From Lampris incognitus (lineage: Eukaryota > Chordata > Actinopteri > Lampriformes > Lampridae): DNA of 64,000 nucleotides. The stretch is from assembly GCF_029633865.1 (NCBI RefSeq), contig NC_079214.1:28589333-28653332 (forward strand), read 5' to 3'. A program made the position numbers and the translations under genes. The notes below the pieces were generated by a model. That model did no database searches. It worked only from the letters and a program-made list of their open reading frames with translations, and was not told the DNA's origin. Each line of letters opens with the position of its first letter. The first letter of the stretch is position 1. Below, piece after piece: positions 52,080 to 64,000 of this stretch.

Positions 52080-52440
52080 AGGCAGGGTAGGCAGTGCCTC
52101 ACCCAGGCTAATAAGAAAAAGAAAAAAAATGAAACATCATGATAGTTACAAAAAAGTATTTATTTTTTATTTTTTAATTTTAATTTGTTAAAATTGCTGT
52201 AAAAAATAATTAAAAAAATATCATGTAAAATTTGTTTTATCAATAAAAGGCATACCCTATTCAGGGTGGCTTGCTCCCAAAGCTAGCATTCGTGAATGCA
52301 GGCTGCTGAGGCAGAGTCTGCTTGTGCCTCTCTCTGGCGTGTGGAATGAAAGCAAACGGTTTCGGAGTTTTGCACGTGTGTAGTCTGTTCTTACAGTGTC
52401 AGCATCAGCGATGAGGCACATCGCTAACCTGCCTCGCGTT
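52080..52440. other. Possible short DNA-element remnant between LINE and Gypsy fragments
   Basis: It starts CAGTGATGTGCAGGCAGGG, which recalls hAT terminal repeats, and contains a poly-A/T rich core. No matching right end or target duplication was found, so the class is unsure. Confidence 0.3.
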
Positions 52441-52499
52441 TTGTGAACGGATGTATTTTGACTCTCTCCCACCCTCTGGCTTGCCGTCTTCTGCTTACC

Positions 52500-53715
52500 C
52501 AGCCATGGACCTCACTGCACGTTACTGCCGAGACATTCCATATTCTCGAACTCCTCTCTGGCGGCGGTGAGCTTGGCCGGGTCGAGGCGCCGAGCCCGAG
52601 CATAGACTGGTGGGCCAGTGGTGGCGATGTGGTGCTCCACTCCATGCTTGGCGGTGGAAGACGAGAAGTTGGGCTGCGTGAGGACCGGGAACTCAGCGAG
52701 AAGCCGGAGAAAATCGTCTGCGGCGGAGAGCATGCTAGACAGTTTGATGGAGTTCGCTCCACTGAGAGTACACACATATGAGCAGAAAGTGACAGCGTCG
52801 ATCAAGCGGCGATTTTTGACATCCACCAGCAGCCCACAGGCGCATAGGCAATCCACGCTGAGGAGGGGGACGGCCACTTTTGCGGTGACAAAGTCCCAAC
52901 TGAACCGCTGTCCTCCGAAACACAGCTCCACGTACCTAGTGCCATAAGTGCGGGTGGGGCTGCCGTTAGCGGCTTCCATGGGGGGCATATCCGCAGGACA
53001 AGATGTCTATTCTCGATGCGGGCAGGACGCTCCTCTGCGCGCCCGTGTCGCACAGGAACCGTCGTCCAGAAATTGTATCTTGGATGAAGAGCAGCCTGCC
53101 AGTTCGGCCGACGCACGAGGCCGCTACTGAGCGCCGGCCCCGGCGTTTCCCGCCGCGCTGAAACTGCATGGAGATTGGCACCACTTGGCCTTGGGTCCAA
53201 AGTTTGCGTGGTAAAAACACAGGCCGTGGTCCTTCCGCCGTTGAGGAGCTGCTCTTGTGGCGGCGGCTGTTGTGTCTCCAGGCAGTGGTGAAAGTGTTTG
53301 GGCAGGAAAAAACGCGGCTGCGCAGTGCTGTTGACCGGCCAGGAATTTTTTTTTATCAGCCTCTTCGGCCAGAGCACGACAGTCAGTGATGGCGGTGTTG
53401 GCTAAAGCAGCCCGTGCCTGAGAAGGCAGCTGTCGCAGAAACAGCTGGATGAATAGGAAGTCGGGCTTGTGCTCTCCCAGGAGATCCAGCATCCTGTCCA
53501 TAAGTTCAGACGGCTTACTGTCACCGAGATCTTGTAGAGAGGTGAGCCTTGAGTGTCTCGTATTTATCCTGCTGCGGAGGATTTTTGAGGATCCTCACCA
53601 CTCTGGTTGCTGTTGAACCGCCGAGAGCTGACACCGCATAATAGTATTTTGTGGCGAGGCTGATGACTCCCAGAAGTCCGGCAGCTTGAGAGAAACTGCC
53701 TTAGTCGTCATGTTC
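52500..53715 (-). pseudogene. Third Gypsy fragment: gag, protease, start of reverse transcriptase
   Basis: On the minus strand the gag start MTTKAVSLKLPDFWES lies near 53712. LLGEHKPDFLFIQLFLRQLP and RALAEEADKKKF follow, then the protease GRRFLCDTGAQRSVLPASR (active site DTGA), YGTRYVELCFGGQRFSWDFV, VPLLSVDCLCACGLLVDVKN, and the linker RRLDPAKLTAAREEFENME, where the copy ends. Frames shift between gag and protease. No LTR is confirmed. Confidence 0.82.
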
Positions 53716-54800
53716 ATAAAGAGTTGTGTCTGGAAACGTCCAGCAGACAAACGTCGGGGGCACCAGTGTGGAATTGCAGGAAAGAAGAGACGGACAATTT
53801 TATTTCTCTATCCAAAACCAACAGCCGAGCAACATGGCGCTGCCCCAACCAATCATCGTCGTAGCTCACCCTGTGAACCCGGAAACACTTTCCTAAAGCC
53901 ACCAGAACCGATTATGGGAAATCATGCCGATAGAGTCCGCTACAACAATATGTTTAACAACAAGACCCGCAAGCTATCCAGCTATGTCATTGTCCCCAAA
54001 TCAATATCAATATTTTCGCGAACGAATGACAGGTCATGTGTACTGTCGCTGCAGCCTGATGTAGCGAGTTGAATTGAATGTAAAATTGAGGGAGGGACTC
54101 CTGGTAGGCTGACTGACAGGCTGACCTGGCCAATCCTAGCGCTTGAGGGCGGGAACTTCCCAGATTCATCCTAAGAAACAACATTCGTGTCGCGGACTAC
54201 CTCTAGCGAGGTTTGACAGTAACGACCAAACGAACAGCGGAAAAGTACGAACATTTACGGCCCCAGTGACGTGTCGTAACCATAACAGCTAATAACGATC
54301 ACAATTTTCTTCTGAACTACTCAAATGACCATGGCAAACAGTTCAATGTCCGTTTCTACTCTCATTCAATTTCTGTGATGGCCTCAAGACTGGACTCGTG
54401 CTATATGGAGAGACATTTTGATGTTGCTTTAGATGAGCCAATTCATTTCATATCACCATGGTTAGATGTTATCTAGTATTTATATTCATTCTGCCTTTCT
54501 GTTGGGCCGGATAAATACAGCTTATCTGACACTTAAACACTATTGAAATCCAGTGTAAGACTGTATTACTCGAATACACCAGAATCAAATAAATGAAATT
54601 CTTGTTACAGGTTGGGCCATTGTTACCATTACCCTTATTTAATAGGTGTCCACTCGCAATGCAGTTTTCAAAACGTTCTCAGAAAAAAAGTAAAGGATAC
54701 AATGAGCTTATAGTTTGATTATTCCAGTAATGTAATTGAAGGACCTTGAGGCACGTAGAGGGAGGAGGAGACGGAAGATAGGGAGGGGTGAAACTCAGCA
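53716..54800. other. Unassigned sequence beyond the third Gypsy fragment
   Basis: The first 200 bp may be the 5' leader or LTR of the Gypsy fragment. The rest shows no recognisable element or exon. Confidence 0.35.
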
Positions 54801-56866
54801 GACTTGGATGGTGAAAGAGAGAAAAAGGGGCGGAGTACGTGCGACTCAACCCAGTGTGTCTATGAAAAAAGATGGGCGGTGGGTGCTAGTTGGGGCGGGG
54901 GGGGGGTGATGCAAAGCAAGGCTGAGGGACTTTTATGCACTTCTGAGCCCCTCCGGATCGGAGTCTCCACGAAACGCAGGCCTAAAGTGTGAAGGGGTGG
55001 GCAGTTGACACGGTGAGGGGAGGTCAGAGGGGCCAAGGGGGAGGTGATCATACTGGAGGCGTGGAGAGGGAAGGAGACGGTGGGGTGTGTTCAACAGGTG
55101 GCAGAGGAGAGTTTAACTTGTCAGAAGCCATGCAGCCAAGCCAGTTGGAAGGACAGGGACAGAGCTACAGAGAGGCAGATGGCAATGAAACTTTTCGTGG
55201 TGACTTTTTGCCCCAAGAGAGCCAGTTGTCCGTCACAGTGCGCTTTTTAAAAAAAAAAATTTTTTTACGTTTTTTTAGCGAGGGTTGGCGAGAAAAGCAG
55301 CAGAATCGCATTATGACATATGCGATCTGAGACTTTGAATCTATTCAATTGTAAAATCATGTGATGAAGTAGAAAGAAACGGATGTTTTTCGCGGAAGTT
55401 TCTCTTCTTAAATGTATTCAACACCTGTGCACGAGACGGCTCACGGGGACGATTTTAGGAGTATGGGCTATCTAGCTTGCATTAGCATTTTGCTAGTTTT
55501 TTTGTTTGTTCCCCCCCTTTTTTTCAATACAGATAGGGCAGCAGAGCTAGCAAAGGAGAGAGAGAGAGAGTGTGTGTGTAAGAATAGCACATGCCAGATT
55601 CAGCCAGCGGAACTGATACACTTGTTGGACATGGGTTGTCTAGTCCACCATGTAAATGCAGTAGTCTGCTCAGTAAATGCAACGACTGTTGCACTAGAGG
55701 CTAACACGGATTTCTTTAAAGAGTGCACGGTGGACCTTGCTACAGATTCTGATTTGCTATCTAGTTATTGCTATGCATAGAAAATAAACGGGAGGGGGGA
55801 GCATTTTCCTTATTTATTCTCTATTCAGGATTGATGATTAAACAAGTCAGCACATCGCTGGACACATTTTTTGTGTGTTTGAAGAAGGAGAGGGATGGGA
55901 GACACTGGTTGCTTATCTGAACATCTCTGTGGCTTGGTTGGCCGAGGAAGGTTGTCCAGTTGGTTTGGCTTCCTGCTTGATAGATAGTAAGAAAAGTAAG
56001 GGGTGGACACCAGTGTCATTACATGGGTCATCAAAACAACCATGGCACGTGAAAAATTAGAATTGCTCCATGTCTTTAAAACCTAGTAGGGAGAACATGG
56101 TGCCATGCCAGTGTTACACTTGTAGTTATTTGTTGCGGATGAAGAATGTATGATGGATCTCGTTCTTCTTAGTCAATGCATTTTGGGTGGGCGGTCATGA
56201 GAAGTGTGTATAGTTTTTGTAGCTCTGATGCAAGATCACACAAGGCTTTGGGTGATATTTTGAAGGGATTGATAAATTGGAGTGACTTAGAATGCTGTTT
56301 CATCCAAGTATAGCCAAAAAAGGGTCAGCGCATTGGTTCTTCTCATTCTCCAAATAGTACACTGTAGATAAACAGGAAAATGAGGAGGTAGAGCTGTAAC
56401 ACCGCAGCACATGGAGTTGGAATTGGAAACCGATGCAGGCCCGTAGAGTACCTAGCCAGCCCATCAGCCCTCTGCAACACAGGGGCACACCTGCTGGCCC
56501 TACTACAAAAGTCCACTTGGCCTACTTTCTGCCTATACAGGACATTCCTAGAACATTTTAAGGGGCATACCACCTAAAATATTCCTTGGCCCCTAGAGCC
56601 AGCTGTGAATGTTTACTGACATAGAAAAAAAACTTTTTTTTTAATGCAGAGGAATCACTTTTTTTTTTCAAAGCTGCAAATTCTGTGGTAATTTGTCTCC
56701 TGTGTATGTGTTATTTCAATAAAAAGATTGGGTCAAGCAAAGTTTTTGTATTTTTCAAATTCAAAATTATATTACAAATTACTTTTTTTCCCCTATGGTC
56801 TGGACATGTGCTAAAAGCTGCAGTGTTTGCAGGGCCCTTTCTCAATGGTGATGAGCAGCCTCAGAT
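54801..56866. other. Unassigned sequence with one medium open frame
   Basis: GC-rich purine-heavy sequence to about 55250, then AT-rich. A 122-codon plus-strand frame at 55412-55780 has a hydrophobic stretch (ISILLVFLFVPPLFF) and several cysteines. I do not recognise it and see no splice or promoter context, so it is not called as a gene. Confidence 0.35.
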
Positions 56867-56938
56867 CAGAGCCGGCCCAAGGCATAAGCGAACTAAGCAG
56901 TCGCTTAGGGCCCCCGTGCTCGTGTCAAACACGACAGG

Positions 56939-57001
<63 letters not shown>

Positions 57002-57453
57002 GTGTGTGATATATCATATCAGTAGTAATCGCCAAAAAAAAAACAACTAAATATTTTGATAGCATGTTGTTAACAGATTGACAAATTAGTGCTACTGGTT
57101 TAATCATTTCCGCTGCCTGTGTCAGAGCTGGGGTCAGGTTCATGCGCATTATAACTGCAAGCAAGTGCATCGCGACAGTGTCACCTTAAAGGGTTTATCC
57201 GTCTGGCTCAGAGAAGCGAAAGAGGAGGAAAGCAGAGGAGGACAAAAAACAGCAGGATAAAGGTATGTTTCCACGACCAATTACGGCATGTTCTCATGAA
57301 CATTCACTAACAATAACGTTAGTTAAATAGATGCCTGTGGGCTGACGATCAAGCATGGACATAATATTGTCGGTGGTGGGAGGTGGGTTTAGCGTGGGGG
57401 GGGGGGCAAATCAAATTCTGCTTAGGGCCCCATAAAGCCGTGGGCCGGCTCTG
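56867..57453. mobile_element. Non-autonomous hAT element (587 bp)
   Basis: The termini CAGAGCCGGCCCAAGGC and (as reverse complement of the right end) CAGAGCCGGCCCACGGC are inverted repeats with one mismatch. The 8-bp target duplication CCTCAGAT lies exactly on both sides (56859-56866 and 57454-57461). There is no transposase frame. The subterminal TTAGGGCCCC words also occur at both ends. Confidence 0.93.
56941..56998. repeat. AT microsatellite within the hAT element
   Basis: About 28 uninterrupted AT dinucleotides near the left end of the element. Confidence 0.95.
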
Positions 57454-58991
57454 CCTCAGATGCAACTTATTGATGAACGGTTCAACACTGCAATAAGCAA
57501 ATGTGTAAATTGTCATTTCTGTGTGATGAGTTCAAAAGTGCACTAAACTCTACTACGCTTCGAGTATTGAATAATGGGATGGATTTTTCCTCAACGCCTG
57601 TCCCTGGGTGTAGGTGGCTGTGTTAAGTGATAGCGCCATCTACTGTACGTCTGCCACATTACATGAACTCACAAAAAGTTAACAGAGCAACTTGTTATGG
57701 AAGGCCGTCATCCATAACTGTACCTCGAGGCCAGTCTTTCGAGGGAGGTTGAGCTTCGGGAGGGTCTCTCTGCAACATGTGGCTACATAGAACCAAACGG
57801 TGGCAGTCACAGCTAACTGGTCTGACTGAGGTGTCCATCAGGTCTGTCGAATTCTGTTCAAGCATGTTCACATCAAATAAGCAATGATATATAGATCGCT
57901 ATAATTCTCTGAAAAAAAGTCAAAAATGTGTAAAATTTGATTAGCTTATCTTATTAAAATGGATAAAAAGTACAAATAAAGCTCTAAAAAGAAATTGACT
58001 AATAAGAACAAATACCTAATACAGAAATCCTGACTGATCTGACATATTCATACGGGGCAAAAATATTTATTTTTTTACAATAATCTCTGATTTTCAAAGA
58101 CTTCCAGCTTCACTCACAGAACTTTTTCCTTCACGAGTAATGAATATGGAAACAGTTGTATTGAATGTGTCCATTGATGGTCCGAGAAGAAATATTTACA
58201 TCCATATATAAAACATCCAGCTGGGAAAGCCTTATGTTGTTAACCACAAAGTGTGACTGACATCCATCTTTGTTCATGAATGAGATATTTTGAGCCCCAG
58301 ACTGAAATAATCTGCAAAAATTATGTCACGTTTTCAATAGATTTTCTTGGTAGTAGCGTTGATTGGGATATTATTGTAGGCCTACCTGTTTATAACCCAT
58401 AGACAAGAATATTAACATCACACCAGGATTTAAGATTTTTTTTACTTTGATTCCCCCCATTAATATAAGAGAGTAGAGCTGGTCATGCCCCTCTCACTAT
58501 TTGGAGTTGTTCTACTCTTAGTGCCCCCCCCCCCAAAAAAAACGGCACATAAGCCACTCATCATATTTGTTGAGAAAGGTCCTTCGTCATAATGAAACCC
58601 ACTCATGTCTTGGACGATATCGTGAGGGGGTTTCATTTGTCATGACTGCAATAAAACAAGTCTGAGATAATAATGTGACCAGGTTACACAGACATCAAAT
58701 TTATTTGAAACATCCCAGTCCAACAAAAAAAATTGCAACACAAAATTTTATATGAATACTTCATTTTATTTTCTTTAAGTAGAACATATACCATAAATTA
58801 TAAATCACTAAAGCTTCTCACATTGTTTATATTACTTATATGTTATAACAATCCCCAGCTGGCTTCCACCAACTGAAAATCTTTCAAGTATTTGGGATAA
58901 ATACATTTAGTCTGCTTGAAGTGGCGCACGGTGCACATCTGTTAGACAATCTAATTGACTTTGTTGTGCCGTGGAGTTTTTTTTTCTTCCT
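57454..58991. other. Unassigned AT-rich sequence
   Basis: No element ends or conserved frames are recognised. Confidence 0.4.
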
Positions 58992-59325
58992 CCATTCATT
59001 ATCCAAACTGCTTATCCTTACTCAGGGGACTCGTGGGGATGCTGGAGCCTATCCAGCAGTCATTGGGCGGCAGGCAGGGAGACACCCTGGACAGTCCGCC
59101 ACAAACACACATACACATTCACACCTAGGGACAATTTAGTACAACCGATTCACCTGACCTACATGTCTTTGGACTGTGGGAGGAAACCCACGCAGACACG
59201 GAGAGAACATGCAAACTCCACACAGAGGACGACCTGGGATGACCCCCAAGGTTGGACTACCCCAGGGCTAAAACCCAGGACCTTCTTGCTATGAGGCGAC
59301 CGCGCTAACCACTGCGCCGCCGTGC
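58992..59325 (-). repeat. Family A SINE, full length
   Basis: Reverse-complement copy: the GGATGGATG-type tail is at the left (CCATTCATTATCC) and the tRNA-like head at the right (GCGCAGTGGTTAGCGCGGTC on the minus strand). Confidence 0.8.
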
Positions 59326-60280
59326 GGTGGAGTGTGCATTAATAATACAGAAGTAATTGATTGCATTTCAGTTATTACCAGGGTTATCAACTGAATTGAA
59401 ACGACAAAAAAAGGGGAAAACCCCCCCACAAAAACCACACAAAACAAAGCAAAGCCATTGATGGCATTTAACTCATATTAATAAATACCATGTTGCTGTT
59501 TTTAATTAGAGCGGCAAAAACATGACTATGTCCCTCCAAACATGACCATGGTCACACATCCGATGTGCTTAACATGACACAGATCTCATTCAGCAGAGTG
59601 AATGGAATCAGAAGTACTGAATATGTGTTTTGTATAAGACACCCATGCAGGAGACCAGGAGGAAAAACCAATGACTTTAGCTTGGACGACAGTGAGAAAA
59701 ACCTTCATAAGAAAAAAAACAACAACCCTTCATATTGACAACAAACACATTCGTAAGCAGCGATTCAGGTTTCTTATAAAGAACCTCTTCGCTCGGTCAT
59801 GACCTTTCAAGAAAATCACACACCACACCTTCATCCCTTCGGTCGCATGTTCAGCTGGAAGAGATGTGCGCCTCTCTTGTGGTAAAACATATACTCCAGT
59901 GTACACTATTAGAAAGAAACAGTGAAAAGTCTAATCTTGGATTACATGCAGTAAACATGAAATGTGTTTTTTATACTTTAGGCTTGAAAGTGACATACTT
60001 AAATTATTTGATTTGAATCCAATATGGACAGCTCCACAAAAGTACGACCAATGCTCTGAAGTGTCACCAAAGTTTGTTATAATGATTCGAGCAACAATTA
60101 TTTCCTGTTTGATTTGTAATATATTCATAATTTGTGGAGTTGGTCCCGTGTGGGTATGTCATTATTCATGGTTGCGCCAACCAGCCCTTTCCACTTTCCA
60201 GAAAACTGGTCTTAAAGAAGACGCAAAAACTAAGTATGTGTCTCTGTGTCATGACAATATAAAACATACAAAATGGCACT
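59326..60280. other. Unassigned sequence
   Basis: No recognisable exon or element. A 186-codon frame that begins at 59962 runs into microsatellite and SINE sequence and is not credible. Confidence 0.4.
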
Positions 60281-60282
60281 AT

Positions 60283-60283
60283 A

Positions 60284-60316
<33 letters not shown>

Positions 60317-60340
60317 GTATATGTGTGTGTGTGTACATAT
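60283..60340 (+). repeat. Compound AT/GT microsatellite
   Basis: AT units with interruptions followed by GTGTGTGTGT and further AT units, directly before a family A SINE tail. Confidence 0.9.
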
Positions 60341-60343
60341 ATA

Positions 60344-60540
60344 TCCATCCATTATCCAAACCGCTTATCCTGCTCTCAGCATTGCGGGGATGCTGGAGCC
60401 TATCCCAGCAGTCATTGGGCGGCAGGCGGGGAGACACCCTGGACAGGCCGCCAGGCCATCACACAGGTCCCCCCCCCCCCCACACACACACACACACACA
60501 CACATACCTAGGGGCAATTTAGTATGGCCGATTCACCTGA
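60344..60540 (-). repeat. Family A SINE, head-truncated, joined to a fold-back-arm copy
   Basis: It runs from CCATCCATTATCCAAACCGC to TATGGCCGATTCACCTGA, with a C12 and CA tract in the middle. At 60541 it passes without a gap into the sequence shared with rab4a intron 4. Confidence 0.78.
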
Positions 60541-60695
60541 ATGTTCTTTCCCGTGTAGCTTTATTGACAGCTGATGATTGCTTATGGCATGAAACAGGCT
60601 TGTACTGTCTATTAAAGAATTTATTTAAATCACTGGATTATTTTGCTCCTTATTTGTTGAGCACTTTTCCTACCATTGAGTGTTTTTTTAACAAA

Positions 60696-60734
<39 letters not shown>
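60541..60734 (+). repeat. Third copy of the rab4a intron 4 fold-back arm, with AT tail
   Basis: ATGTTCTTTCCCGTGTAG, GGCATGAAACAGGCTTGTAC and ATCACTGGATTATTTTGCTC match the right arm at about 14730-14815 and, as reverse complement, the left arm at 13852. It extends beyond the arm into AACAAAGTTTTAT and an AT microsatellite, as the left arm does. Confidence 0.82.
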
Positions 60735-60738
<4 letters not shown>

Positions 60739-61551
60739 GTTGAACCTGCACCGTTTTTGTATTGCGCAAAAGAACATTTGTTACTTAAATTAGTATTATT
60801 TTCTCATTTGAAAAAAAAAAGGAAATGAAAAATATAAATTCGAACATGACATCATATCCTTCAAATTCAGTTGTATTTTCCCAAACTACGTTATACAGAT
60901 TGGTGCTGTGCTGGCATTGGGATCTTTATCCTAAATATTACAGGTTGTCCAAATGAAAGGCGACAGATGAGGATGATCTTACAGGTAAGATGCAATAGGG
61001 GCATCCAACCCACAACCTTTCTTTTTTTTTCTTTTTTTAAATCGCTGGTGGAACGAAAAAAATAAACAAAGATCTAATAAAACATAGTTATATTCAGTCT
61101 CAGACACACAACCACATCCAAGCCAGACCTGAGTTGTGAAGTGGTATGCAAACTAAAAAGGTACCAAGGAGAGTAATGACTTCTTGGGTAAGGCTCTCAA
61201 AACCAGCTTCAAACCTCCAGTGGGCTCTAAGTGTTTACAGGGAATGGAATTACAATAGAATTACATGGGCTGGACACATGTACAGCCAGAAGCAGGGAAC
61301 ACTTGCTCAAAGGCACTTGTTAATCGAGATAAGCGTGTCTCACACACACGGTTCTCCAATCATGTGCCATTGAGATAACCATCACTAATTTGCATACTTT
61401 AACCAGAGAATGATGATTGAAACTATGAAATCAGGTGCTCTAGTTTTTGGTGGGAATCAGAGTGCCATCAGCACATGATTAAAGACCACAGCACAAACAG
61501 CCTGCTCATGACTGAAATACCGCTGCCACTGTGACTGGCTATGATGATATA
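60735..61551. other. Unassigned sequence
   Basis: AT-rich with a poly-T run near 61020. Nothing recognised. Confidence 0.4.
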
Positions 61552-63107
61552 CACTCACTGAGCACTTTATTAGGAACACTATAATAATACTGGGTAGGGC
61601 CTCCCTTTGCTCTCAAAACAGTCTCAGTTCTTTGTGGCATGGATTCCACAAGATTTTGGAAACATTCCTTTGAGATTCTGGTCCATGTTGATATGATTAC
61701 ATTGTGCAATTTCTGCAGATTTGTCAGCTACACGTTCATGCTGCAAATTTCCTGTTCTACCACATCCCAAAGGTGTTCCATTGGATTCAGAGCCGGTGAC
61801 TGGGAAGGCCACTGAAGAACACAGAACTCATTGTCATGTTCATGTCATGCTCAAATCAGTTTGAGATTACTTTTGTTTTGTGACATTTTGTGGCATTATC
61901 ATGCTGCAAGTAGCCATTAGAAGATAGGTAAATTGTGGCCATGGTCAGCAACAATACTCAAATAAGCTGTGGCATTCAAATGATGATTAACTGGTATTAA
62001 TGGGCCCAAAGTGTGCCAAGAAAACATTCCCCACACCATTACACCACTGCCTGGACAGTTAACACAAGGCTCTTGGTACCAAATTCTGACCCTACTATGT
62101 GTATGCCTCAGCAGAGATCAAGATTCATCAGACCAGGCTATGTTTTTCCAGTCTTCAACTGTCCAGTTTTGGTGAGCCTGTGCCCAATGCAGCCTCACCT
62201 TTCTGTTCTTGGCTGACACAAGTGGAATCTGACGGTTTTAAAAATTTTTTTTTAATATATACTTTATTAATCCCCGTGAGGAAATTCTACTCTACATTAA
62301 ACCCATCCTAGCTGTGTAGCTAAGAACAGTGGGCAGCCACTGTGCACCAACTCCAGTTTGTCCTGCCATGCCTCAGTCAGCGGCACAGACAGGAGTATGT
62401 ATTAACCCTAACATGCATGTCTTTCTGATGCTGGGGGAAACCGGAGCACCTGGAAAAAACCCACCACAGACACGGGGAGAACATGCAAACTCCACACAGA
62501 GGACGACCTGGGATGACCCTCAAGGTTGGACAACTCCGGGGTTTGAACCCAGGACCTTCTTGCTGTGAGGCGACAGCACTAACCACTGGACCACTGTGCC
62601 ACCCTGTTTTCTGCTGTTGTAGCCCATCCGCCTCAAGGTTCAACGTGTTGTGCATTCTCAGATACTTTTCTGCTCACCACAATTGTACAGAGTGGTTATC
62701 TGAGTTACTATAGCCTTTCTGTCTGCTCGACTCAATCTAGCCATTCTCCATTGACCTCTCACATCAACAAGGCGTTTATGTCTGCAGAGCTGCCTCTCAA
62801 TGGATTTTTTTTCCTTTTGTTTTTCATACCATTCCGAGTAAACTCTAGAGACTGTTGTGCGTGAAAATCCCAGATCAGCAGTTAAAGAAATACTCAAACC
62901 AGCCTGTCTGGCACCAATAATCATGACATGGTCAAAATCACTGAGATCACATTTTTACCCCCATGCTCATGGTTGATGTGAATATTCACATTATTTCCTA
63001 ACCCATATCGGCATGGTTTTATGCATTGCAGCCACATGATTGGCTGATTAGATAATTGCACGAACAAGTAGGTGTACAGGTGTTCCTAATAAAGTGCTCA
63101 GTGAGTG
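61552..63107 (-). mobile_element. Second Tc1-like transposon, decayed, with SINE insertion
   Basis: The termini CACTCACTGAGCACTTTATT and, at the right, AATAAAGTGCTCAGTGAGTG are perfect inverted repeats over 20 bases, with TA outside both ends. The interior is related to the element at 49139. Transposase remnants on the minus strand include MIIGARQAGLSISLTADL, GFSRTTVSRVYSEWYEKQ and RHKRLVDVRGQWRMARL. Many stops and small deletions are present, plus a SINE at 62411-62605 and an inserted stretch before it. It is older than its relative. Confidence 0.9.
62411..62605 (-). repeat. Family A SINE fragment inside the second Tc1-like element
   Basis: It carries ACATGCAAACTCCACACAGAG and the tRNA-like head (GGTTTGAACCCAGGACC on the plus strand with CACTGTGCCACC). 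The tail half is missing. Confidence 0.78.
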
Positions 63108-64000
63108 TATGGTGTCCTGCATGTTCCATCTTGAGCACAAGGCAGTGTTGCTGAACAGAGGGTGCTTAGCAGGCCTCAAACAATTTACAAGTCAACTCAT
63201 TTCAATTACCCTTTGTTTGCTTTGGGCTGACTGGAGTACACGGTGGTCTATTTTAGTTTGATTATACTATGCAAGGATGTCTTTGCAATTTGTTGGCATG
63301 GCACCATTATAGATTAAATGTGTGATGTGGCTGCACATATAGAAACATAAATATTTTTGTTTTAATTCAGCTGTGCCATAACACTGAATGGCAACAATTT
63401 TGAGTACGGGCACCAGGCTCTTAATGGAGTGGTCCAAAGTTTGAGCCTCCTACTTTGGAAAACACAGTGAAGGCAAAAAAAAATGTTTTTTGTTTCGTTA
63501 TTTGAAAGAAATTTTTTGTTGATGACTGAATCTCATTTTTAGGTAGTTGCCAATAAAGTGTTGATTGACTCAAACCAAAATTCTGACTTTTTTTCCATAA
63601 AACTGTCGAAGTGGCAGCTCAATAGGACTCCATAACATCACATGTTGGTCATGTGCACCAGGCGTCAGGTCTCCTCCCTCTTTGCATCTAATTTTTTCTC
63701 AGTGTATAAGTCGATCTCTCTTGCTCCATCAATACAAGAATTGATAGTTCAGTTTCCACGTCTTTAGCCACCGTTCCTTTTAGAGTAACTCTTCAAGTGG
63801 TGCTGGTTCTTCCAGCAGAGTGGTGAGCAAAGGATCTGAACATAGTTCACCGGTAGAAAAGCTCTCCTTTACAACTTGTTAGTGTAATCCTACCTTTTTA
63901 CTCTTCTTGTAGAGAGGCTTGTTTATTTTCAGGTTCTCTCCCTCTAACTCTATCCCCAAAACTCTTTTACTTCTCCTTCCTCAAATCTCTTCATTCTTTT
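63108..64000. other. Unassigned sequence to the window end
   Basis: No exon or element recognised. The last 100 bases are pyrimidine-rich (CTCTCCCTCTAACTCTATCC). Confidence 0.4.

Noticed and set aside
55412-55780. 122-codon frame with a hydrophobic segment and cysteines
   Set aside because: I do not recognise it. The N-terminal and downstream context are AT-rich intergenic sequence and there is no sign of conservation to judge by.

Overview
This window is vertebrate nuclear DNA, almost certainly from a ray-finned fish. It has intron-split genes with canonical splice sites, a fish-type skeletal alpha-actin, three families of tRNA-headed SINEs, Tc1-like, hAT, Penelope-like, Gypsy and non-LTR elements, and many microsatellites. 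There is no operon, CRISPR or other prokaryotic structure. Three host genes are recognisable: rab4a (+), ccsap (-) and acta1 (-). Human RAB4A, CCSAP and ACTA1 lie next to each other on 1q42 in the same relative orientation, so this looks like a conserved syntenic block.

Positions 1-22253 hold rab4a in a scrambled order. Exon 6 (851-946) and exon 7 (5831-5946) come first. Exons 1 to 4 and half of exon 5 follow (9520-15187), then a second identical-looking exon 7 (18573-18688). The cause is a 7052-bp block present twice in direct orientation, 2460-9511 and 15202-22253, offset by 12742 bp. The second copy is joined into the middle of exon 5 at the G4 nucleotide-binding motif. This is either an assembly error at one normal rab4a locus or a very recent tandem duplication whose second gene copy is broken. 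A hAT transposon with 8-bp target-site duplications fills intron 6. A Penelope-like fragment lies in intron 3 and a long fold-back repeat in intron 4.

Positions 22254-34600 hold ccsap (three coding exons, 260 codons, open throughout), whose introns and 3' flank carry SINEs of two families with clear target-site duplications. Positions 34599-39360 hold acta1: six coding exons giving 377 codons, a non-coding first exon, a TATA box and three CArG-type SRF sites.

From about 40.9 kb to the end, all that I recognise is mobile-element debris. In order these are: a Gypsy element with two LTRs and a nested solo LTR; a second Gypsy pol fragment scarred by two short perfect hairpins; a 465-bp tandem unit in front of a LINE endonuclease domain, with a Tc1-like element inserted in the second unit; a third Gypsy gag-protease fragment; a 587-bp non-autonomous hAT element; and a second Tc1-like element with a SINE inside it. 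I see no toxin gene, no animal virus and no new defence-like system. The most unusual signals are the rab4a rearrangement and the template-switch-like hairpins.
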